From contig DATGMB010000315.1 in assembly GCA_035293845.1 (NCBI GenBank), positions 1 through 5,481 of the forward strand: a DNA stretch of 5,481 nucleotides, given 5' to 3'. Positions 1-5,481 of the stretch are shown piece after piece. Origin of the DNA: DATGMB01 sp035293845. Lineage in GTDB: Bacteria; Acidobacteriota; Terriglobia; Bryobacterales; Bryobacteraceae. The translations under genes and the position numbers were made by a program. The notes under the pieces were generated by a model. It was not told where the DNA came from, did not search any database, and saw only the letters and a list, made by a program, of their open reading frames with translations. Position 1 is the stretch's first letter. Every line of letters starts with the position of its first letter.

Positions 1-12
1 CCAATTAGCCGA

Positions 13-21
13 TGGTATACT
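13..21 (+). promoter_or_regulatory. Possible extended -10 promoter element for the efflux operon
   Basis: TG at 13-14, one spacer base, then TATACT at 16-21. This matches the extended -10 pattern (TGnTATAAT) in all but one position and is the only AT-leaning hexamer of this kind in the short leader. Transcription would be expected to start about seven bases after the box, near position 28, only a base or two before the ATG at 30. Any -35 element would lie upstream of the window and cannot be judged. The match is short and could be chance. Confidence 0.35.
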
Positions 22-29
22 AGCCCGCG

Positions 30-1376
30 ATGGGAACCAATTTTGCTCCGGCTCCCCAGGCGCCCCACGCAACTCCTCATCCTCCCGGACCAGCCGCGAG
101 GCCGCGCAAGGGCTACGGTTGGGTCTGGATTCTGCTGCTCGCGGCGGCCGGCGCGGCCGCCTATCGTTATTATTGGCAGCCGGCGCATGCGGCCGGCGCC
201 AAGGAGAGCGCGCCCGCACCGGCGGCGCCCTCCAAGAAGGGAATGGGGGCTGTTCCCGTCGTTACCGCGACGGTGCGCCGCGGCGACTTCGGCATTTATC
301 TTACCGGCCTGGGTTCGGTAACGGGATATAACACGGTCACGATCCGCACCCGCGTGGACGGCGAATTGATCCGCGTAGCGTTCCAGGAGGGCCAGCTCGT
401 TCATAAAGGCGACCTGCTGGCCGAAATCGACCCGCGCCCGTATCAGGCGCAGCTCGTTCAGGCGGAAGGCCAGTTGGCCCAGGCGCAAGGGCAGCTCGCC
501 CGCGACCAGGCCACGCTTGAAAACGCCCGCGCCGACCAGCGCCGCTACAACGAATTGGCAGCCCAGGGTGTCGTTTCCCGCCAGCAGTCCGATACCCAGA
601 CCGCCACCGTTCGTCAGGCCGAGGGCGCCATCAAAGCGGACGAAGGCGTCATCAAGGCCGACGAAGGCGCCATCCAGAATATCAAGCTGCAACTGGTCTA
701 CTGCCGCATCGTATCCGAGCTCGACGGCCGCATCGGCCTTCGCCTGGTCGATCCGGGCAACATCGTGCATGCCGCCGATGCCAACGGCATGGCGACCATC
801 ACGCAGCTTCAGCCGATCGCCGTTCTCTTCAACGTGGCGCAGGATTACCTCCCCGAGATCATGAAAAGGTGGAACGCCGGCCAGAATCTCCCCGTCGAGG
901 CCTGGGACCGCGATCTCAAGCGGCGCATCGCCACCGGGAAGCTGCTGACGATCGACAATGCCATCGACCCCGGCACCGGCACCGCGCGCCTCAAGGCTGA
1001 GTTCGCCAACCAGGACAGCGCCCTCTTCCCGAACCAGTTCGTCAACGCCCGCTTGCTCCTCGATACACGCCGCGGGGCCGTAATCGCGCCGGCCGCCGCC
1101 GTGCAGCACAGCCCGGATTCCAGCTTCGTCTACGTAGTGAAGGACGACCGGACGGTGGAGATGCGGACCGTCACACCCGGCCCGGTACAGGGCGATGATG
1201 CGATCGTCGAGAAGGGCCTGGCGCCCGGCGAGGTCGTGGTTGTGGATGGAGTCGATAAGCTGCAGCAGGGGACCCGGGTCGAGGCACGGGCGGCAGGAGA
1301 CCAGGGGAGCGGGAAGAGCACGGCGCCTCTCAACGGCAGCGGCGCTGAGGGCGGGCGCGGTCCGGCCGCAAAATGA
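30..1376 (+). CDS. mdtA: RND efflux periplasmic adaptor (membrane fusion protein), MdtA-like
   Basis: This is a periplasmic adaptor of 448 residues that would bridge the RND pump and a TolC-type outer-membrane channel. A cytoplasmic Pro/Ala-rich N-terminus ending in Arg/Lys (about 1-28) precedes a single membrane anchor at about 29-45. There is no lipobox cysteine, so it looks anchored rather than lipidated. The first lipoyl half lies at about 100-135 (IRTRVDGELIRVAFQEGQ, ending EIDPRPY), followed by an alpha-hairpin at about 139-224. The hairpin tip carries Arg172, Leu176 and Ser183, with the spacing of the conserved RLS channel-docking motif. The second lipoyl half follows (GRIGLRLVDPGN), then the beta-barrel and membrane-proximal domains (LLTIDNAIDPGTGTARLKA, ALFPNQFVNARLLLD), and a Gly/Ser-rich tail from about 422. 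An in-frame TAG at 21-23 makes ATG 30 the first plausible start; no Shine-Dalgarno precedes it. It is longer than E. coli MdtA (about 415 residues), partly through one added heptad in each hairpin arm. The last four bases overlap the next gene. Family assignment is firm; the substrate is unknown. Confidence 0.95.
   Translation: MGTNFAPAPQAPHATPHPPGPAARPRKGYGWVWILLLAAAGAAAYRYYWQPAHAAGAKESAPAPAAPSKKGMGAVPVVTATVRRGDFGIYLTGLGSVTGYNTVTIRTRVDGELIRVAFQEGQLVHKGDLLAEIDPRPYQAQLVQAEGQLAQAQGQLARDQATLENARADQRRYNELAAQGVVSRQQSDTQTATVRQAEGAIKADEGVIKADEGAIQNIKLQLVYCRIVSELDGRIGLRLVDPGNIVHAADANGMATITQLQPIAVLFNVAQDYLPEIMKRWNAGQNLPVEAWDRDLKRRIATGKLLTIDNAIDPGTGTARLKAEFANQDSALFPNQFVNARLLLDTRRGAVIAPAAAVQHSPDSSFVYVVKDDRTVEMRTVTPGPVQGDDAIVEKGLAPGEVVVVDGVDKLQQGTRVEARAAGDQGSGKSTAPLNGSGAEGGRGPAAK
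450..512 (+). repeat. Tandem heptad-coding repeat, ascending arm of the adaptor hairpin
   Basis: Three successive 21-base units (450-470, 471-491, 492-512) encode QLVQAEG, QLAQAQG and QLARDQA (residues 141-161). The first two are close copies in protein and the third is partial. They sit in the helix running from the first lipoyl half toward the hairpin tip, and look like an internal duplication of one coiled-coil heptad. Confidence 0.65.
624..680 (+). repeat. Tandem heptad-coding repeat, descending arm of the adaptor hairpin
   Basis: Units at 624-644 and 645-665 match at 18 of 21 bases and encode GAIKADE and GVIKADE (residues 199-212). A third, degenerate unit (GAIQN) follows at 666-680. 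The differences are mostly synonymous or conservative, which points to an old duplication kept under selection. It lies in the helix returning from the hairpin tip, opposite the repeat at 450-512. Confidence 0.75.
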
Positions 1377-4300
1377 GCCCCTCCCGTCCATTCATTCTCC
1401 GGCCCATTGCCACTTCGCTGCTGATGGCCGGAATCCTACTGGTCGGCGGCGTGGCGTTCAAGCAATTGCCGGTTTCCGCACTGCCGCAGGTCGATTATCC
1501 GACCATTCAGGTGGTCACGTTCTACCCAGGCGCGAGCCCCGGCGTGATGTCCTCTTCGGTGACCGCGCCGCTCGAGCGGCAGTTCGGGCAGGTGCCCGGA
1601 TTGAACCAGATGACCTCCGCGAGCTCGCAGGGCGCGTCCGTCATTACGCTGCAGTTCGTACTCGACCTGAACATCGACGTGGCCGAGCAGCAGGTGCAGG
1701 CCGCCATCAACGCCGCCACCACGTTTCTTCCCAAGGATCTGCCCAATCCGCCGATTTACAGCAAGACCAACCCCGCCGACGCCCCGATCCTCACGCTTGC
1801 CCTCAGCTCCGCCACGCTGCCGCTGGCGAAGGTGGAAGACCTGGCCGATACGCGCCTCGCGCAAAAGATTTCCCAGCTTCCCGGCGTCGGACTGGTGAGC
1901 ATCTCGGGCGGGCAGAAGCCCGCCGTGCGCGTGCAGGCCAACCCCACCGCGCTTTCCGCATACGGGCTCAATCTGGAAGACCTGCGCAACGCGATCGCCG
2001 CCGCCAGCGTGAACCAGGCCAAGGGCAGCTTCGATGGCGCGCACCAATCGTTCACCATCGGCGCGAACGACCAGCTTCTCACCAGCGCCGAATACAAGCC
2101 GCTGGTGGTGGCGTATCGCAACGGCGCGCCGGTGCTGCTCTCCGATGTAGCGACCGTCGTGGATGAAGCCGAAAACGTCCGGCAGGCCGCGTGGATGAAC
2201 CAGACGCCGGCGGTGATCCTGAATATTCAGCGGCAGCCGGGCGCCAACATCATCGAAGTCGTGGACCGCGTCAAACGCCTGCTGCCGGTGCTGCGCACGT
2301 CGCTCCCGGCCTCGATCGACATCGCGACTCTCACGGACCGCACCACCACGATCCGCGCCTCGGTGGCCGACGTGGAATTCGAGCTGCTGCTCTGCATCGC
2401 GCTGGTCATCATGGTGATTTTCCTGTTCCTGCGCAACATCAGCGCCACCATCATCCCCAGCGTCGCCGTTCCGCTCTCGCTGATCGGCACATTCGGCGTG
2501 ATGTACCTGCTCGGCTACAGCCTGAATAATCTCACGCTGATGGCGCTCACCATTTCGACCGGCTTCGTGGTGGATGACGCCATCGTGATGATCGAAAACA
2601 TCATGCGGTACATCGAGGAGGGTGTGCCGCCGCTCGAAGCGGCGCTGCGCGGGTCCGAGCAGATCGGCTTCACCATTCTTTCGCTGACCGTGTCGCTGAT
2701 CGCGGTGCTCATCCCGCTGCTGTTCATGAGCGACATCGTGGGCCGGCTGTTCCGCGAATTCGCCATCACTCTCAGCGTGACGATCCTGGTTTCGGCATTC
2801 GTTTCCCTGACGCTCACGCCGATGATGTGCTCGCGCCTGCTGCGCCATAAGCCGCCGAGCGAGCAGGGCCGGCTCTACCACGCCTCCGAGCGCGTGTTCG
2901 AAGGGATCATCGCTTTTTACGGCCGCACCCTGACGGTGGTGCTGCGCCACCGCTTCCTGACGATCTGCATTGCGCTCGCGACCCTCGGGCTCACCGGCTA
3001 TCTCTATCTCGTCATTCCGAAGGGCTTCTTCCCGGTGCAGGACACCGGCGTCATCCTGGGCATTTCGGAGGCCCCGCAGACCGTGTCTTTCCGCGCCATG
3101 GCGGACCGGCAGCAGGCGCTTTCCGGTGTGATCCTCAAGGACCCGGCGGTGGAAAGCCTGTCGTCCTTCATCGGCATCGACGGCACGAACACCACGCTCA
3201 ACAGCGGCCGCATCCAGATCAATCTGAAGCCGCTCGAAGAACGCAAGGTCAGCGCGACGGAGGTGATCCGGCGGTTACAGCCGGCGCTGGCGGCCGTCGA
3301 GGGCATCACGCTCTACATGCAGCCGGTGCAGGACCTGACGGTGGAGGATCGCGTCAGCCGCACCCAATACCAGTTCACTTTGGAGGACGCTGACGCCCAA
3401 GAGCTGCGGCGATGGACCAACAAACTGGTAAACAAGTTGAAGACTCTGCCCCAGTTGCGCGATGTGGCCACCGACCAGCAGAACCAGGCGGCGCAAGCTA
3501 CGCTGGTGATTGATCGCGACACCGCCTCGCGCCTGGGCGTGACCGCCAGCGCCATCGACAACACGCTCTACGACGCCTTCGGCCAGCGCCTGGTGTCGAT
3601 CATGTTCACCCAGCTCAACCAGTATCACGTCGTGCTGGAGGTGAACCCGGCCTACGCTACCGATCCCGGCGCGCTGGACAACATTTACGTTCCCGCCGGC
3701 GGAGGGCAAAGCCCGGCCTCCATCGGAAATACCGGCATCGTGGGCGCTCCGCCCAACACCACCTCGAGCACGAACATGATGGCGGCCAGCGCGAGCCAGG
3801 TGCCGCTCAGCGCCATCGCCCACTGGGAAACCACCACCGGGCCGCTGACCATCAACCACCAGGGCCAATTCCCGGCGGTGACGATCTCCTTCAACCTGGG
3901 CAACGGCGCCTCGCTGGGCGATGCCGTCCAAGCGATCCAGCAATCGGCCGCGGAGTTGGGATTGCCGCCCAGCATCCAGTTGGCGTTTCAAGGCACGGCG
4001 CGCGCCTTCCAGGCCGCGCTGGCCAATGAAGGCTGGCTGATCCTCGCCGCCATCGTGACCGTGTACATCGTGCTCGGCGTGCTGTACGAGAGCTACATTC
4101 ACCCCATCACCATCCTCTCCACGCTGCCCTCGGCCGGTGTCGGCGCCATTCTCGCGCTCACCCTCTTCCACATGGACCTGAGCGTGATGGCGCTGATCGG
4201 CATCATCCTGCTGATCGGCATCGTGAAGAAAAACGCCATCATGATGATCGACTTCGCGCTGGAGGCCGAGCGCAAGGAAGGCAAGTCGCCGGTGGACGCG

Positions 4301-4564
4301 ATCTATGAAGCCTGCCTGCTGCGCTTCCGCCCCATCATGATGACCACGTTCGCAGCTTTGTTCGGCGCGGTGCCGCTGGCGCTGGGCTCGGGCACGGGGG
4401 CCGAGTTGCGCCGACCGCTGGGCGTCACCATCATCGGCGGATTGCTGTTCAGCCAGATTTTGACGCTGTACACCACCCCGGTCGTCTATTTGTGGTTCGA
4501 CCGCTTGGCTCAGGCGCTGCGCCACCTGCGCGCGCAGCGGCCGGCGGAGGCGGTGGGGGATTGA
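1373..4564 (+). CDS. mdtB: RND multidrug efflux pump inner-membrane subunit, MdtB-like
   Basis: This is a complete 1063-residue RND (AcrB/MdtB family) proton-drug antiporter subunit, close to the family's usual size of about 1040. TM1 is at about 11-29, followed by the first porter/docking region. Further membrane segments are at about 336-353, 361-380, 386-404, 430-450 and 463-487. TM7 is at about 528-547, followed by GFFPVQDTG (551 on) and the second periplasmic region. The last five segments are at about 888-908, 911-932, 938-959, 987-1006 and 1017-1041. Proton-relay residues are present: Asp401-Asp402 in GFVVDDAIVMIEN (AcrB D407/D408) and Lys953 in IVKKNAIMMIDF (AcrB K940). The MdtB/C hallmark FQGTARAFQ precedes TM8. 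A Gly/Ser/Asn-rich insertion sits at about 775-808. The ATG overlaps the adaptor's stop (ATGA, 1373-1376) and lacks a Shine-Dalgarno, which suggests translational coupling. The N-terminus MSPSRPFILRPIATSLL fits the family, supporting this start. MdtB rather than MdtC is inferred from gene order and N-terminal sequence. Confidence 0.95.
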   Translation: MSPSRPFILRPIATSLLMAGILLVGGVAFKQLPVSALPQVDYPTIQVVTFYPGASPGVMSSSVTAPLERQFGQVPGLNQMTSASSQGASVITLQFVLDLNIDVAEQQVQAAINAATTFLPKDLPNPPIYSKTNPADAPILTLALSSATLPLAKVEDLADTRLAQKISQLPGVGLVSISGGQKPAVRVQANPTALSAYGLNLEDLRNAIAAASVNQAKGSFDGAHQSFTIGANDQLLTSAEYKPLVVAYRNGAPVLLSDVATVVDEAENVRQAAWMNQTPAVILNIQRQPGANIIEVVDRVKRLLPVLRTSLPASIDIATLTDRTTTIRASVADVEFELLLCIALVIMVIFLFLRNISATIIPSVAVPLSLIGTFGVMYLLGYSLNNLTLMALTISTGFVVDDAIVMIENIMRYIEEGVPPLEAALRGSEQIGFTILSLTVSLIAVLIPLLFMSDIVGRLFREFAITLSVTILVSAFVSLTLTPMMCSRLLRHKPPSEQGRLYHASERVFEGIIAFYGRTLTVVLRHRFLTICIALATLGLTGYLYLVIPKGFFPVQDTGVILGISEAPQTVSFRAMADRQQALSGVILKDPAVESLSSFIGIDGTNTTLNSGRIQINLKPLEERKVSATEVIRRLQPALAAVEGITLYMQPVQDLTVEDRVSRTQYQFTLEDADAQELRRWTNKLVNKLKTLPQLRDVATDQQNQAAQATLVIDRDTASRLGVTASAIDNTLYDAFGQRLVSIMFTQLNQYHVVLEVNPAYATDPGALDNIYVPAGGGQSPASIGNTGIVGAPPNTTSSTNMMAASASQVPLSAIAHWETTTGPLTINHQGQFPAVTISFNLGNGASLGDAVQAIQQSAAELGLPPSIQLAFQGTARAFQAALANEGWLILAAIVTVYIVLGVLYESYIHPITILSTLPSAGVGAILALTLFHMDLSVMALIGIILLIGIVKKNAIMMIDFALEAERKEGKSPVDAIYEACLLRFRPIMMTTFAALFGAVPLALGSGTGAELRRPLGVTIIGGLLFSQILTLYTTPVVYLWFDRLAQALRHLRAQRPAEAVGD

Positions 4565-4572
4565 AGAAAGTG

Positions 4573-4622
4573 GTCAGTGACCAGTGACCAGAACAAAACA
4601 TAACTGGCCACTGGCCACTGGC
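4573..4622 (+). promoter_or_regulatory. Imperfect intergenic hairpin formed by opposed heptamer repeats
   Basis: The arm 4573-4591 pairs with 4604-4622 at 16 of 19 positions. All three mismatches are A opposite C. The loop 4592-4603 is 12 nt and A-rich (AACAAAACATAA). Because the downstream array has many more units than the upstream one, the upstream arm could pair in several registers seven bases apart. No T-run follows, so it does not look like an intrinsic terminator. It could act as an mRNA stability element or influence translation of the downstream pump gene; neither role is shown by the sequence. Confidence 0.5.
4575..4591 (+). repeat. Short heptamer repeat CAGTGAC (about 2.4 copies)
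   Basis: CAGTGAC occurs at 4575-4581 and 4582-4588, followed by a partial CAG at 4589-4591. Read on the minus strand the unit is ACTGGTC, one base different from the ACTGGCC/ACTGGCA units of the larger array just downstream. The two blocks are therefore the same heptamer family in opposite orientations. It starts 11 bases after the stop codon of the MdtB-like gene. Confidence 0.9.
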
Positions 4623-4655
4623 AACTGGCCACTGGCAACTGGCCACTGGCAACTG
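4603..4655 (+). repeat. Tandem heptanucleotide array (ACTGGCC/ACTGGCA, about 7.6 copies)
   Basis: Seven uninterrupted 7-bp units run from 4603 to 4651, followed by ACTG at 4652-4655. The unit is invariant except for its last base, in the order C, C, A, C, A, C, A. From 4610 on the array is thus three exact copies of a 14-bp dimer. That dimer pattern suggests recent expansion by slippage or unequal exchange. The array fills the space directly before the MdtC-like gene and ends four bases before its ATG. It resembles in kind the short tandemly repeated heptanucleotides known between genes in some cyanobacteria, but I cannot assign it to a named family. Confidence 0.97.
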
Positions 4656-4659
4656 AGTT

Positions 4660-5481
4660 ATGAACATTTCCGCACCAGCCATCGCGCGTCCAGTAGCCAC
4701 CACGCTGCTGACCATAGCCCTGCTCCTAGCGGGAGCGCTGGCCTACGTGCATCTTCCGGTGGCGCCGTTGCCGCAGGTGGACTTCCCGGTGATCTCGGTC
4801 GGCGCGTCTTTGCCGGGCGCCAGCCCGGAGACCATGGCTTCCGCCGTGGCCACCCCGCTGGAGCGGCAGTTTGGCCGCATTGCCGCCATTAATCAGATGA
4901 CCTCGTCGAGCATGCTGGGCTCGACCGGCATCACCATGCAGTTCGACCTGGACCGCAACATTGATGCCGCTGCCCGGGACGTGCAGGCGGCCATCAACGC
5001 GGCGCGCAATTACCTGCCGGCAGACCTGCCCAGCAATCCCACCTATCGCAAGATCAACCCGGCCGACGCCCCGGTGATCATCCTGGTGATGACCTCGGAC
5101 GCCATGACCCAGGACCAGATGTATGACGCCGCCGATTCCATCATGGGACAAAAGCTGTCGCAGGTGGAGGGCGTGGGCCAGGTGTTCGTGTGGGGATCAT
5201 CGCAGCCGGCGGTCCGCATCGAAGCCAATCCCCACATGCTCAACAACATGGGCGTGGGGCTGGAGGCGCTGCGCGCGGCGGTGGCCGCGCAGACTGCCAA
5301 TCAGGCCAAGGGCTCGCTCGATGACGGCCACACCATGTGGATGGTGCGCGCCAACGATCAGCTCAAGAAAGCCAAGGACTACCGCAACCTGGTGATCGCC
5401 TATCGCAATGGCGCGCCGGTGCGGCTGAGCGACGTGGCCGATGTGCAGGATTCCTATTCCAACATCTATAACGCCGGCAGC
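4660..5481 (+). CDS. mdtC: RND multidrug efflux pump inner-membrane subunit, MdtC-like (5' part, runs off the window)
   Basis: The first 274 codons of a second RND pump subunit are open to the window's last base; a full protein would be roughly 1030 residues. The N-terminus MNISAPAIARPVATTLL and TM1 (about 10-29) match the MdtC type. Next come LPQVDFP (37-43), LPGASPETMASAVATPLERQ, and the porter-domain blocks DVQAAINAARNYLP, NPADAPVIILVMTSD and AYRNGAPVRLSDVADV. It clearly resembles the corresponding part of the upstream subunit but is distinct, as expected for an MdtB/MdtC heterotrimer; in E. coli the active form is B2C. An in-frame TGA at 4654-4656 leaves ATG 4660 as the first start, and it aligns with the family N-terminus. 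The preceding bases (ACTGAGTT) hold no convincing Shine-Dalgarno. The 95-bp repeat-filled gap before it is unusual, since these pump genes normally abut or overlap. The proton-relay segments lie beyond the window. Confidence 0.95.
   Translation, partial: MNISAPAIARPVATTLLTIALLLAGALAYVHLPVAPLPQVDFPVISVGASLPGASPETMASAVATPLERQFGRIAAINQMTSSSMLGSTGITMQFDLDRNIDAAARDVQAAINAARNYLPADLPSNPTYRKINPADAPVIILVMTSDAMTQDQMYDAADSIMGQKLSQVEGVGQVFVWGSSQPAVRIEANPHMLNNMGVGLEALRAAVAAQTANQAKGSLDDGHTMWMVRANDQLKKAKDYRNLVIAYRNGAPVRLSDVADVQDSYSNIYNAGS

Noticed and set aside
12..23. Three-codon upstream ORF (ATG GTA TAC TAG) before the adaptor gene
   Set aside because: It overlaps the putative -10 box, has no ribosome-binding site, and is short enough to be chance. 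If transcription starts near 28 it would not be in the mRNA.
143..161. 7-bp perfect GC hairpin (GGCGGCC, 5-nt loop, GGCCGCC) in the early adaptor gene
   Set aside because: It falls in codons for the Ala/Gly-rich membrane anchor, where GC-rich Ala/Gly codons give such inverted repeats by chance.
1195..2166. 323-codon + strand open frame spanning the adaptor/pump junction
   Set aside because: It is out of frame with both real genes across their full overlap and is Arg/Ala/Gly-rich without domains; the two genes it overlaps are well supported.
1436..2950. 504-codon open frame on the minus strand opposite the MdtB-like gene
   Set aside because: It lies wholly antisense to a clear RND gene. Its His/Gln/Arg/Asp-rich, low-hydrophobic composition is typical of an antisense frame in GC-rich DNA, with no recognisable domain.
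3275..4525. 416-codon open frame on the minus strand opposite the 3' half of the MdtB-like gene
   Set aside because: Same reasons: antisense shadow, biased His/Gln/Arg/Gly composition, no family resemblance.
4573..4622. Rho-independent terminator between the two pump genes
   Set aside because: The stem has mismatches, the loop is long, and no T-run follows the 3' arm. Stopping transcription inside a two-subunit pump operon would also be odd.
4573..4655. CRISPR array or attachment site
   Set aside because: The units are seven bases with no spacers and there are no cas, integrase or tRNA sequences nearby. It is a simple tandem repeat.
4584..4892. 102-codon open frame starting at a GTG in the repeat region and running into the MdtC-like gene
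   Set aside because: Its start is translated heptamer repeat (a periodic NWPLATG-like peptide) and the rest is an out-of-frame reading of the pump gene. The opposite-strand frame across 4449-4715 is rejected for the same reason.

Overview
The window is GC-rich, densely coding DNA on the + strand. It holds most of a tripartite RND multidrug efflux operon of the MdtABC type: a periplasmic adaptor (30-1376), a complete inner-membrane RND pump subunit (1373-4564), and the first 274 codons of a second, different RND subunit (4660 to the window end). The order adaptor, MdtB-like, MdtC-like is that of the enterobacterial mdtABC operon. An RND pump with an adaptor implies a Gram-negative (diderm) host. 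The GC content, codon use and the short heptanucleotide repeats between genes would suit an Acidobacteriota-like or similar soil genome, but this is an impression and nothing in the window proves the taxon.

Layout. Positions 1-29 hold an extended -10-like box so close to the first ATG that the mRNA could be leaderless. The adaptor gene overlaps the first pump gene by four bases (ATGA), so those two are very probably translationally coupled. A 95-bp gap at 4565-4659 separates the two pump genes. It is almost entirely heptanucleotide repeats: about 2.4 units in one orientation, then 7.6 units in the opposite orientation. Together they can fold into an imperfect 19-bp stem with a 12-nt A-rich loop. 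The array ends four bases before the ATG of the second pump gene. No recognisable Shine-Dalgarno sequence is left there.

How the genes work together. By analogy with MdtABC, the two RND subunits would form a heterotrimer in the inner membrane that takes substrates from the periplasm or outer leaflet using the proton gradient. The adaptor would link them to a TolC-like outer-membrane channel. No outer-membrane factor or regulator gene lies in the window. The first pump subunit keeps the proton-relay residues (Asp401, Asp402, Lys953). The second is cut off before its relay can be seen.

The genes belong to a well-known system. The points worth a second look are the heptamer repeat between two normally tightly linked pump genes, matched seven-residue additions in both arms of the adaptor's coiled-coil hairpin, and the lack of a Shine-Dalgarno sequence at all three starts.
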